64,000 nucleotides of DNA from Symbiodinium natans (Eukaryota; Sar; Dinophyceae; Suessiales; Symbiodiniaceae): assembly GCA_905221605.1 (NCBI GenBank), contig CAJNDS010002192.1, positions 449,501-513,500 on the forward strand, written 5' to 3'. The position numbers and the translations under genes are program-made. Position 1 is the first letter of the stretch. The number at the start of each line of letters is the position of its first letter. The notes beneath the pieces are model-generated. The model made no database searches. It was not told the origin of the DNA and saw only the letters and a list, made by a program, of their open reading frames with translations. Of this stretch, positions 1 through 9,009 are shown piece after piece.

Positions 1-73
1 CTTCTCCAAGGGATCGGACAGATAAGAAGCCTCGTCTTCATAGAGACCAGTTTGTTTGTTTTGCCGATTCCAG

Positions 74-176
74 AGCCGCTGCTGGAGGCCGCCTAGAGCA
101 GCTGACGCTGTCCGAGCTGCCCCTGGGCTCAACCGCATCTACGGCTCATGCTCCACGAACCTCCTGCTGCCTCTTC
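74..176 (+). CDS. candidate internal exon, unknown protein
   Basis: A pyrimidine-rich stretch ending in CAG (71-73) precedes a frame that stays open for about 34 codons with Leu/Ala/Ser-rich, protein-like composition (for example RLEQLTLSELPLG). The other two frames hit stops sooner. There is no family match and the 3' boundary was not fixed. It could be chance; it is listed because it has the acceptor plus open-frame pattern seen in better supported exons further on. Confidence 0.22.
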
Positions 177-179
177 TAT

Positions 180-1983
180 CCTCTTCTTCTTTTTTAGGAA
201 AAATGATGACATTTCAGATTCTGGTAGGAACGCACTCCTTGTACCTGCATGTAGTGTTGATTGTGGGTGGTGTGAATTCCTTCCAGGTTGTTCTCCAAGC
301 TGCCAAACTCGAAGCTACAGTTTCTGCATTCACTGCTGGCAGGGTCCGGGCATCACGTATACCGCCAGTCCACTTGCTCAGCCCATGCACACCTAAGGCA
401 GCAGCAAGTTCGCAAGAGAGGCCGCTTGCAGCGCTTTCGGGTCTTGGGTGTCCAGCGACAAGGCTTGCGGATGTTCGGATATGGAACGGCTGTAAACGGA
501 GTTAGTTCAGTTGCACATGCACCACCCACGTAAAGAACGCAATCGTACGACTCCCTTCCTAAGCAATATAAGGACCGCAGAAGCATGTTCGAAAGTAGAG
601 GCCCATGGTTTAGGATTCGTGACGGTTCGTGCTTGGGTGGCATGTCTGCTGGTCTTTGGCCCTCCCCAAGCGGTCAAACAGTTCTCAGGTTTTGAACAAT
701 CTAAGACTAGGCAGGGTTCTACACGAAAGGGTTACCACAGCATGGGATGCCGAAATTCTGCGCTGGTGCCGCAACGCACAGGGCTTGGGGACACTTTCGA
801 AAGCCTGCACGTACTGAACTTGCCATCCTGGCCAATGCAGGTAGTCGGGCTTAGAGGAGGCAGTGGACAGCCACCCGCCCACCACCCCAACCCAGATTCA
901 GGCAGCACTGCAGGTGGCCCTGAATAGGCCAACACACCGTACACCCTAAACCTTCGAGCGCCAGAGGAGCTCACCCCACTTCCATACCCAGTCTCCGTTT
1001 CCAGGACTGCAACCACCCTAGCAGAGACTTGAGTATCCTAAGTAGGCACAGAACAGATCAGAACAGCCCCGGCCATGGCTTGGGATTTCAGCGTCGATGT
1101 CAGCAAGCCTCGGAAGGCATGTCAATGGGGCGCACGCGGTATCTGGAAAGCTTCAGTCCTTGGGGACCTTGGGGACAGTTGCCTTGGGAAAACCTTGGGA
1201 GGGTCGGAACTACCAGTAGGGATGCGAAACTGCATAGTACTGCCGCGTTTTGCTGGATTCTTGCACGCTACTTTTCTGCACTCCTGGTAGGAGAGACTCC
1301 TCAAGCCAACCGGACCCTGAGCCAGAGATCCCAGCTTCGACATCTCACATTCCTAACAAAGCCCCTGTCGTCCTTAAAACCCGAGGCTGCTGAACCCCTA
1401 CAGCCTACAGCCCTCATCTCCCACCAAGCAAGAAGGGATTTAAGCCTATAGTTGTGCAACGGAAGGCTTCGCCAATTTAGGGATTTAGGGTTCAGGGTTT
1501 AGGTTTAGGGTAGCCAGATGTAGCCAGAAAGCTGCAAAGACCAGGGCCCGACCACTCCGGGATTCTCTGGCGACTGGCGTGGGGGTGCAGCGCTGCATCA
1601 GGTGCGCAATTGGCAATATCACTCTTATTTAGTGTGCTGTTCTTGCTTTGTGTGTTGTCACATCTTTTTGTTTATGGTGCTGTTCTTATTGTTTTCCGTG
1701 CTATCAGGTCTAATTTTTGTGCAGGTGCCTATGGAACATGGCCAGCTGCAAGTCAACGGGTTGCAGGGGATGGAGTCTGCTTCGACTAGAGGTTGGCGGA
1801 ACAAGAGAAGCCAAAGAGGCTAGGCATGGAACACCATGGCCGAAAGGCCAGCCCCCAAGTTTTCCGTTTCTAAGCTGCCAAGGCGAACCCTGAGCCCTTA
1901 AACCCTAAGCCCTAAACCCTAAACGCTAGACCCTAAGCTCTGGCGCCAGGCCCCACAGCCCTCTTCACAGCGCCGCCCTGCAG
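180..1983. other. no gene recognised; two degenerate telomere-type arrays
   Basis: No reading frame in this stretch looks convincingly coding. It holds degenerate TTTAGGG units at about 1478-1513 and CCCTAAA units at about 1894-1940. The second array lies on the acceptor side of the exon at 1984, matching the layout seen at other exons. Confidence 0.5.
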
Positions 1984-2315
1984 CCAGTGGCACTGTGGAG
2001 GAGCACGACTCGGACGAGGAGGCGGTAACTGACGTGCTGGGTGTAGGGTTTAGGGTTTGGGGTTTGGGGTTTAGGGTTTAGGCTTTAGGGTTTAGGGTTT
2101 AGTTGGGAATTTCAGGTTCGCAGGTTTCTTGGGACCGTCCGAATACCAGATGGGCAGTTTGCGGGCAGCCAACAAGTCCGGTGTCAAAAAGGGTTCAGGG
2201 CTTCAGGGCTGCATGGCCTTCTGGTGGACACGACAGGAATGCATGGAAGGGGGGGTTCAGGGATGTGAGCAAGGCACCAGCGGTCGACGCCGCGGAGAAC
2301 ATTGACAAGTCGCAG
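1984..2315 (+). CDS. three-exon fragment of an unknown acidic protein with a telomere-repeat intron
   Basis: Three short exons chain in phase: 1984-2040 (acceptor CTGCAG, donor GTGTAG), 2124-2182 (acceptor TTCGCAG, donor GTCAAA) and 2274-2315 (acceptor GAGCAAG, donor GCCAGG). The first encodes an acidic stretch (VEEHDSDEEAVTDVLG), the second reads on as FLGPSEYQMGSLRAANKSG, and the third as APAVDAAENIDKSQ. Neither the start nor the end of the gene is in these exons. A possible further exon begins at 2714 (EAAAAHARWLRQ). It may belong to the same gene as the chain at 3665-5080, but no join was found. No family was recognised. Support is phase agreement, splice dinucleotides and composition; there is no homology evidence. 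Confidence 0.45.
2041..2123 (+). other. 83-nt intron made almost entirely of TTTAGGG-type repeats
   Basis: This interval starts GTGTAGGG, continues as about eight TTTAGGG or TTTGGGG-type units to 2101, and ends TTCGCAG. Removing it joins two open frames in phase (leftover G plus GT). The first intron bases GT are also the first bases of the next exon. Only about 20 nt at the 3' end is not repeat. Confidence 0.6.
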
Positions 2316-2374
2316 GCCAGGGGCCCAGCTGCGTGCTTCTTAGGCGGCTGGAATTGGGCTGGGATGGTTCAATA

Positions 2375-2476
2375 TGGGGTGTTTAGGAAACTAGGGGGCC
2401 CCCAATATAGAACCCCCAAAAGGATCCCCTTATAGCAAGGACCTCAATAAGGTACCCCGAATGTCGGAAACCCCCA
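2375..2476. mobile_element. MITE-like element, family A, copy 1
   Basis: About 100 bp beginning TGGGGTGTTTAGGAAAC after a TA and ending GGAAACCCCCA. It is clearly related along its length to the copy at 58670-58773: both carry internal GGATCCCCTTA, AAGGACC and GGTACCCC(C)GAAT blocks in the same order. The right-hand TA is lost, so this copy looks decayed. It encodes no protein. Confidence 0.6.
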
Positions 2477-2479
2477 AAG

Positions 2480-3660
2480 AATACACGGAGCATCATGGAG
2501 CCCTAGGGCTCTGCCAACCCCCCCCCCCAGCAAGGATCCAACAGGAGATGCCTCTTCAGTAGTGTCAGGTCTGTCAACATAGTGCCATGCTGTGACGTGT
2601 CGTAGGGGCTTCAGGAATCTGGTGTGGTGGCTCCATGGTGCGAGTTGGTTGGCTGATGGATTGCGGATGTTTCTTTTCGGGTTTTGTTCATAATGACCGA
2701 AGGGATCAAGAAGGAAGCGGCCGCAGCGCATGCGAGGTGGTTGCGACAGTTGTGCTGGCAAAAGAGTGCAAGAACATGAAAGTAGCACATGGTCCTGGGC
2801 CTCGACCCACACACCTTCTTGCACAATCATGTCAGGTGAATCTCGTGTGGGACAGCGAGAAAGGCCTCTCGACAATCATTTTGGTATGACCTCCCTGGCG
2901 AGCTGCAGTATGCATACAGGGCAAGGTTTTTTGGGATGTCCTCCTTTGAGGGTATCAGACTCGGTGGTTCTTCCTTCTAAGCCCTCGAACCTCCGAGGCC
3001 GCCTTCTCTCCGCTCCTCCAAGTCATGAGCTCCCCACCTTCAAACCCTGCTTTGCAGCTGCGCCACTTACTCTTAACATCTCCTGGATCTCGCACGCGGC
3101 ATCGCTGCTCCGCAGCGTGTGCAATCATTCGCGCTGAATCATCCGAATCCGGGAGCACACGCGCTAATGTTGACTTTGCATTAATAAATCCCCCCCCCCC
3201 CCCTTCATTGATCAATCTCTCCGGCCAGGGCCTCCTCAATAATATCCGCCTAAATCCTGGTAGGTCTAGCTGTCCCGGTGCCACCACGGTGGGCTAAGTG
3301 AGCCTCTACTGCGAGCTTCTGGGGGATCACTTTTAGAAGAATATTCCGGGCTGGATTTTATAATTGTGGCGGGCTACATTATTGTGTTCTGGCAGCTGGA
3401 TTTTATAATTGCGGCGGGAATTCCTAATGTGAAGTCAACATTAAGCATGTTCATGAATGCATGGGTGTGCCCTCAAGCCCCGAACTTGCCAAAAAAGTTC
3501 AAGTTCATTGGCTGTGATGGTGCAGGGCTTCGAATTTTCCTGAGGGTCAATGTGGATGGGTGGTAGTGCTTGTGCGTTTCGTCAGACGTTGACGCAATGA
3601 GCAGAATCCGGAGCGGCATTGAGCACAAGTGAAAGTGGCACGTTCGGAAGATTGATATGA
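2480..3660. other. no firm gene; one possible small exon
   Basis: Apart from a possible 14-codon exon starting at 2714, no coding sequence was convincing. A C10 run lies near 3190 and AT-rich sequence near 3355-3430. Confidence 0.4.
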
Positions 3661-3664
3661 GAGC

Positions 3665-5080
3665 ATGGAGATCAACATGTTCTACAAGCAAGGCCGGTTG
3701 GTTCCTGCTCCTGCAGCTGGCGCAGCAGGACAAGACTCGTTGGAGTGATCGTCAACAAGTCGCTATGGGCATGCCCGGGTTAGTGCCAGAAGCCCTGTCA
3801 GCATCACACCAGCCCTACTGTAATACTGAATACCTTTGGGGGGGTATCTCTGCAAGCCCTTGACCGTAACCCGGAGCTCCGGAAAGTGGTTTGAAAGGGC
3901 TTGTTGGGGCCTCAACTCCCAGCTTAGGCTGTTCCCCCGTGTATTAGCAGTCCTCAGTAGGGATTCTAGTAGGGGGTACTAGAATCCCTATGAAGGACTG
4001 TTCGTATAAGGGGGAGCACCATCGTAAGCCCGAAACCCTCCAGGAGCACCGGGTGCCCAGCCGGACAAGTCAGCCACACCAGAGGCCCTTGGTTTAGGGT
4101 TTAGGGTTTAGGGTTTAGGGTTTAGGTTTCTGAGTCCTTATACGAGATCCGCGCTCTCCTTATACCCCTTAAAACAAGGTCAATAAAGTTGGGTCCTGAA
4201 GATTCAGGCGTTGAAGGTTTTTGGGGCGAGCCAGCGCGGGTTTCTGTGCTGTAGCATTTGCAGCATTCGCCTTGTTCACACGCTGCTTCAGTCTGACGTA
4301 GCACCCTAAACCCTAAACCCCCACTGGAAGCCTTGAAGCTTTGCGCCGAGCGAGAACCCCCTTCGTAGTCACAGGCGGCCACCACCGCACCCGCCGCGCC
4401 GGCAGCCGAGGTTGGGCGGTGGACTAACAGTCCTTACTAGGGAGTATAGTACCCCTACTGGAATCCCTACTGAGGACTCTTAGTAGAGATGTGAAAAGGG
4501 ACAAATGCACATGCAATCTCGAGCCTTGGCCTGGGCTCTCCGCACTGAGCACTCTTGGGCCAGGCACCGGCAGAGGCACCGGAGGATGCCGACGAAGGAG
4601 ATTGGTTTAAGAGTTTGATGGGTTTAGGGTTTGGGGTTTAGGGTTTAGGGTTTATAGGGTTTAGGGTTTAGCCAGCCTCCAAGGTCCGTTGCTCAAAAAA
4701 AGGGTTTCGGGTTTAGGGTTTGATGGATTTACGAAGGTCAGTATCTCACCCCGGGTCGGGAACAGTCTGTGCATGCTACTGGCTTCACGAGACACGTGTC
4801 GATGGTACCATGCCTGCAGCAAGGAGAGGAGGAGGAAGATCCCGCTGGTGACCAGGAAGTGGATGTAGAGGCTCATGGGAGTTGAGCGTGGCTTCCTTTA
4901 GGGTTTAGGGTTTAGGGTTTAGGGTCCAGGGTAAGAATTGTAGGATAGATGCTGTGAAGGATTTGTTTTTGGGATGTCTTGGGCACGGTGGGGCAGCTTT
5001 GCTGGCAAGAGACTCTTGTGAATAGTTTCCTCACTCTGGGGATCGAAGGATTCAGCCACCACCTATACGAATTAAGATGA
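3665..5080 (+). CDS. six-exon gene for an unknown Ala/Pro-rich then acidic small protein
   Basis: Exons 3665-3728, 4044-4084, 4375-4410, 4564-4621, 4737-4878 and 4960-5080 join in phase to 462 nt, or 153 residues plus a TGA at 5078-5080. The first exon starts at an ATG just after AG (3662-3663), so it could be a true start behind a trans-splice acceptor, or an internal exon. The protein has an Ala/Pro-rich linker (residues about 12-50), then GDWFKSLMG, an acidic run (EEEEDPAGDQEVDVE), and a hydrophobic C-terminal part ending in SHHLYELR. Donors are GA, GC, GT, GT and GA; all acceptors are AG. Four of the five introns carry either TTTAGGG repeats or a family B palindrome, and one carries both motifs of the telomere repeat. 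No family was recognised, so function is unknown. Phase agreement across five joins and a stop at the end are the main support. Confidence 0.5.
3928..4020. mobile_element. palindromic MITE-like element, family B, full copy, inside an intron
   Basis: Two 44-nt arms (3928-3971 and 3977-4020) are inverted copies with few mismatches, separated by GGGGG. The arms begin GG.TG.TCCCCC and contain AGTCCT..TAGGGATTCTAGTA. It lies in the 3729-4043 intron, ending 23 nt before the acceptor. Related copies are at 4424-4487 and 30421-30507. There is no coding capacity. Confidence 0.7.
4085..4374 (+). other. intron with TTTAGGG units at its 5' end and CCCTAAA units near its 3' end
   Basis: The donor is GCCCTTGG, followed at once by about five TTTAGGG units (4092-4128). 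Two CCCTAAA units lie at 4304-4321, 53 nt before the TCACAG acceptor. The two blocks are reverse complements and could pair in the RNA. The bases AGGC occur at both splice boundaries. Confidence 0.5.
4424..4487. mobile_element. family B palindrome, truncated copy, inside an intron
   Basis: The arms ACAGTCCTTACTAGGG..TATAGTA and TACTGGAATCCCTACTGAGGACT are inverted relatives of the copy at 3928-4020. The outer ends are missing. It lies near the start of the intron at 4411-4563. Confidence 0.55.
4622..4736 (+). other. 115-nt intron largely of TTTAGGG repe ats
   Basis: It starts GTTTAGGGTTTGGGG, runs as telomere-type units to 4674, and has more units at 4703-4722 before the acceptor ACGAAG. Removing it joins GDWFKSLM to GQYLTPGR in phase. 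GT is shared by the intron start and the next exon start. Confidence 0.55.
4879..4959 (+). other. 81-nt GA-donor intron with four TTTAGGG units
   Basis: The donor is GAGTTG, four TTTAGGG units lie at 4897-4925, and the acceptor is GTGAAG. Its removal joins EVDVEAHG to ICFWDVLG in phase. GA is shared by the intron start and the next exon start. Confidence 0.5.
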
Positions 5081-5206
5081 ACAACAACAGCCCCCAAAGA
5101 TCTGAAACAAACCTTTCAAGTCAACACCCGAACCCCCACACACGAAAGGGTGGGGGTTCTTTTTGGGTATATTTTTTTTTTTTTGGGGGGGTGTTTTTTT
5201 GGTTTT

Positions 5207-5552
5207 CTAAACCCTAAACCCTAAACCCTAAATCCTAACCCTAAATCCTAAACCCTAAACCCTAAACCCTAAAACCCTAAAACCTAAAACCCTAACCCAA
5301 AATCCCTAAATCCCTAAATCCCTAAAACCCTAAAACCCTAAAACCCTAAAACCCTAAAACCCTAAAACCCTAAAACCCTAACACCCTAAAACCCTAAAAC
5401 CCTAAAACCCTAAAACCCTAAAACCCTAAAACCCTAAAACCCTAAAACCCTAAAACCCTAAAACCCTAAAACCCTAAAACCCTAAAACCCTAAAACCCTA
5501 AAACCCTAAAACCCTAAAACCCTAAAACCCCCCTAACCCTAAACCCTATACC
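5207..5552. repeat. large CCCTAAA / CCCTAAAA array
   Basis: About 80 bp of CCCTAAA heptamers change into a long, regular run of the octamer CCCTAAAA (about 5318-5530), then back to degenerate heptamers. It is preceded by a T-run and G-run (5170-5200). This is the longest telomere-type array in the window and lies just after the stop of the 3665-5080 gene, so it is probably intergenic. The octamer is the complement of TTTTAGGG, a different telomere-type unit from the TTTAGGG seen elsewhere. Confidence 0.95.
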
Positions 5553-6420
5553 CGAAAACATACCCTAAACCCAAAAACATACCCTAAACCCACAAACAAA
5601 CCCAAAAAAAACCAAAAGAAACACCCAAAAAAAACCTGGCTCCCACACGAAAGACCCTGCAGCGACGCCACATATTCGCGGACTTGAAAAAAAGGACCAC
5701 CCCCCCTCAATTGTCGGCAGGCAGAGAGTCGGGCAGCCTTCCTGTCAGAGGCTCTCAGCACGCTCGTGGTTTCTGTAGGTCTTAGGCTTGTCTAGGACCG
5801 GGGAAAAATCTTGGAGGGGTTGGGCCAGGACCTTTCTGAGGTTTAGGTTTGAAAAGGTTTTACAGAGGGCTTCAAAGTGATAGGAAGCCCTCTCCCCAAC
5901 TACCTCTTGAAGGCAAGAACCCTAAACCCGAAACCCCAAACCCTACACCCTAAACCCTAAACCCTAAACCCTAAACCCTAAACCCTAAACCGTGGCAACT
6001 TGTGACAAGGTTCCTGTGCACAGGGCTTCGTTTTTTTGGAACTGTCAGCCTGGTTTGGGTCCAGGGTTGTCGGTGATTAGGGGCGGGGGTCGGCCCAGAA
6101 ACTGCAAGGAACAGCAGTTTAGGGCGTCTTGCTCGATGGCGTTGGTGTTTTCATGCAGTGCACATGCCAGTCTTCAGGGGCAGACTGTCCAAAAGCATGG
6201 CTGAGTTTGCCGTGAAGTCAGCGGCAAACCTTCGGGGTTTTAAGTTTAGGGATTTGAGTAGAGTCTACACCCTGAAGGAAGCCTTCCTGCTTTCCGAAGG
6301 CCTCTACGCCGGAGCTCATCAAGCAGGCAGTGGCTGCCGAGCACCCAGCAGACTTGCCATAGACTTGCTGCAGCAGAAGACACTCCTGCTGGGGGCTGTT
6401 GGGGGGGTGTGCTTTTTATG
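5553..6420. other. no firm gene; second telomere-type array
   Basis: A degenerate-to-perfect CCCTAAA array lies at about 5917-5993. Short protein-like frames occur near 5665-5760 and 6297-6360 but no boundaries could be fixed. Confidence 0.4.
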
Positions 6421-6432
6421 TTCTAGAATCTT

Positions 6433-6617
6433 GTGACCGACCGTCGGATCGGGTTGCTGATGCAGTCATTCGTAGCACTGTCGTGTTTGTGAAGATGCGT
6501 GAAGCATTGCGCCCAAGAAGTCACCTGGCGGCCAGAAAATGGTTGGTCTCGCAATCTGAGGTAGGTGGGCCGCTAGCAGATGCCACCAAGGACAAGTGGG
6601 CCTCTTGGGCTGAAGAG
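6433..6617 (+). CDS. candidate internal exon, unknown protein
   Basis: The good acceptor TTTTTATGTTCTAG (ending 6432) precedes an open frame of about 60 codons containing DRVADAVIRS, VFVKMREALRPR and ATKDKWASWAEES. A possible internal donor GTAGGT lies at 6560. The frame ends where a TTTAGGG block begins (6616-6661), so that block probably starts the next intron. The KDKWASW motif faintly recalls acyl-CoA-binding proteins, but that is not enough to name it. Confidence 0.35.
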
Positions 6618-6982
6618 TCAGGGTTTAGGGCTTAGGGTTTAGGGTTTGGGGTTTAGGGTTTCTTTGGTTGACTTCGGCCATGAACTGTTTGGGACTGTGC
6701 AGAGAAGGTCAGTCTTCTTCAGGTCTCAGGATTCTTGCAGCCGCTGATTGGGCTGAGAAGGTTGGCTTTGGATTTTTGGGTTCGAGGCAGATGGTGTAGC
6801 GTTCGAATGCTGGTGTGAGCTTTCAATTTCGTTCCCGGGGTTTGAGGTGCAGGGTTGGTACCCGCGCCTGTGGCTGCTGCAGCGCTGCATGTAGAATGGC
6901 AACTTACGTGACGTCCGTGTGTGCAGGTTTTGTAAATCTCAAGTTTGGCAGTTCGTGTTTGTAAGTTGTAACCGCGTGGCAG

Positions 6983-7109
6983 AGTTGGCCAGACAGAAAT
7001 GTGGCATGCGCTTCTGCCAAGTGCGCCGAAGGTCCACGACCAGGCAACCAAGCTGTACTTCAAGTACGACACACCGACTCAGAAGAAACCCGGCGAAATG
7101 CTACGGATT
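6983..7109 (+). CDS. candidate internal exon, unknown protein
   Basis: After the acceptor GTGGCAG (ending 6982) a frame runs open as VGQTEMWHALLPSAPK, then VHDQATKLYFKYDTPTQKK and PGEMLRIVMFGG before a TGA at 7133-7135. A GT donor (GTGATG) lies at 7110. The composition is strongly protein-like. It may belong with the exon at 6433-6617, but the join was not fixed. No family was recognised. Confidence 0.4.
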
Positions 7110-7139
7110 GTGATGTTTGGGGGGGAGACCCCATGAATC

Positions 7140-8590
7140 GCTCGAGCTTGGCTTGGGCCGAGCGCATTTGTTTTTCTACGTAGTCGTGGCCCTTCCTTTA
7201 GCGCCTTAGCATAGCTTTGGGAGGTTGCATGCGCTTGCTTCACCCTCCCTGGCAAGTGAGTCGCAAGGACAGATCCCTTGCTCCTCCAAAAAAAGTCTGC
7301 TTTCTTGGTCTCACAACCGGGCATTCAGCTGACACCTGGCTAGTCCCCAAACCCTAAGTCCAGCTCCATTTTGACATCGCCGAACCTTGAGTAGCTGGAA
7401 CTTGGTATCCAAGGATGTACTGCTGGAACTCCTCTCAAGGCACGGCTGCATATCAGCAGAGTAGATGGATGGAGATGGGCCGATCATTCGGACATAATCT
7501 GGCGTTTCGGCAGGCAGCACCAAGGAAGCTAATTTCAAGGGAAAAGGGCTCGACCCCACTACAAAGACTGTACGCTTTCCAAACCATTGATCCATCCTGC
7601 GTCGCCGAAAGCCGAATATTGCAGGCTGCATGTACCACTGGAAGGACGGGGTGCGTGCAACATGCGGACATCGCGAGCTTCACAACCATGGCGCATGCCT
7701 GGCACAATGCGAAGCCAATCCCTAAACATGGAATGAATCTAGAAAATATTCCCCAAGATCCCTAAACCGTTGCAGGAGCGTGGCAAGATGACCTTTCTCT
7801 GGGCGTCACCGGGCTCCGTGGGAGCTGCGCCGCCAGCAGCGGTCCAGGCTGGACAAGTAGCGGAGTTTTGTCAGCTTCCCTTATCCGGCGACTTTGGGGA
7901 TTCTATTTGTTGTGTGCTTTGCGTCCAAGACGAATTGCAAGTGTCGCTGAAGTTCTGAGCATTTTCGGCGAGGTTTGGGTCTCCGGGCTAAGCCTTGTGC
8001 AGGACTTTCTGGAAGTTGTACTAGCCTGATTGCACTCCATGACTGGATCCAATCATCCCTTGTAATCACTATACAGTAATTACCCCCAAAAAACCATTGT
8101 GAATGAGATGTTCTTGTGATTATACAAAACACTATGTTGCACCTTCGTCGCGCTGACTTCGGTCCGCATTACCTCAGAGGACCATTCTGCCTTAAATCGG
8201 CACCTAAATGGAGAAATTCCGAAATTAGAGGTATCTTAGTGGGGGCCTTCTTATAAGGGGGTCCTACTATTAGGGGATCTACATTGGGGGTCCCTATTTT
8301 CGTTAAACCCCATATATTACGTTCTCTATAGAAGACTGAAATCCGGGTCGGACGGGAACGCTCTCTGCATGTTGAAGAATTTCGCCTGCACGTCTAGTGC
8401 CAAGCGAAGTCCCACAGAAAACTGCCCCAACCTAAGACCTGAGATGCCACCCACTGATGTTTATGAACCGATGAGTTTTCGACATCGAGTCTGAGGCTTC
8501 ATCAGCTCCGCCCGCAAATCCTAAACCCTAAACTAGAGGGTCTGCCAGGCGGGTGGCATTAAAAAAAACACGCCCTAAACTGCAGAATCT
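7140..8590. other. no firm gene; holds one family A element
   Basis: A weak candidate exon follows GTTGCAG near 7784 (GKMTFLWASPGS), but its frame could not be tied to a neighbour. A family A element lies at about 8240-8322 and a short CCCTAAA block at 8519-8533. Confidence 0.4.
8240..8322. mobile_element. MITE-like element, family A, inverted and partial
   Basis: The stretch from GGGGGCCTTCTTATAAGGGG to TTAAACCCCATA aligns with the reverse complement of the element at 58670-58773 (shared GGTCCTTCTT.TAAGGGG, TTGGGGGTC and TAAACCCC blocks in order). The outer left end is missing. Confidence 0.5.
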
Positions 8591-8594
8591 GCAG

Positions 8595-8636
8595 GGTGAG
8601 CTGTTTAAAAGTCTTCCGGAGGGCCGTCCTCCCGAG
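8595..8636 (+). CDS. candidate short exon, unknown protein
   Basis: The acceptor AATCTGCAG (ending 8594) opens the frame GELFKSLPEGRPPE. A GT donor (GTTCAT) lies at 8638. CCCTAAA units lie upstream at 8519-8533. With a GT donor at 8638 and an acceptor at 8784, it joins the next exon in phase. Confidence 0.35.
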
Positions 8637-8771
8637 GGTTCATGATGAAATCCTAAAACCCTGATTCCTAAAAGTCTCGGCCCAGTGCCCCGAAACCCTA
8701 ACCCCTAAACCCTAAACCCCCCAAAAACCCCCCCAAGACCCCCCCAAAACCCAAAAGGACCTAAACTCCAG

Positions 8772-8855
8772 GCAGCACCTACAGTGGATCCTGGAGCAAA
8801 AGCCGCCGAAACTCCGGCACCAGCACCGGAGATTAGCTCCCTGGCCCCTCAAGAA
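8772..8855 (+). CDS. candidate Ala/Pro-rich exon flanked by telomere-type repeats
   Basis: The acceptor CTCCAG (ending 8771) or CTACAG (ending 8784) opens the frame VDPGAKAAETPAPAPE followed by ISSLAPQE. CCCTAAA units lie upstream (8695-8720) and TTTTAGGG/TTTAGG units start directly downstream (8862-8890), after a GA donor. The repeat orientation is CCCTAAA before the exon and TTTAGGG after it, as at several other exons. No family was recognised. Confidence 0.4.
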
Positions 8856-8931
8856 GGAACGTTTTAGGGTCTGGGTTCAGGGTTTAGGTTTGATTTCTCT
8901 ACTCTTTGCTTAAGCACCCCCCCAACAAAGA

Positions 8932-9003
8932 TTCTTCCTTGTAACGGCAAGAAAGGGATTATTATCTTGTAGTTTTTCGGGGGTTCTTAACGAAATAGTA
9001 GCT
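8932..9003. repeat. short dispersed repeat, family C, copy 1
   Basis: Shares the ordered blocks TTCTTCCTT, AGGGATTATT.TCTTGTA, GTTCTTAA and AAATAGTAG with 48463-48533. About 72 bp, with no coding potential. Confidence 0.5.
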
Positions 9004-9009
9004 ACAACT

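Noticed and set aside
4661-4876. - strand frame starting MSLYIHFLVTSGIFLLL, looking like a membrane protein, with a GTGAGA donor
   Set aside because: The + strand frame in the same interval joins in phase to exons on both sides and ends at a stop in the next exon. All other genes are on +. Kept only as an alternative.
5207-5552. CRISPR array
   Set aside because: The repeats are contiguous 7-8-mers with no spacers, and the window is eukaryotic.
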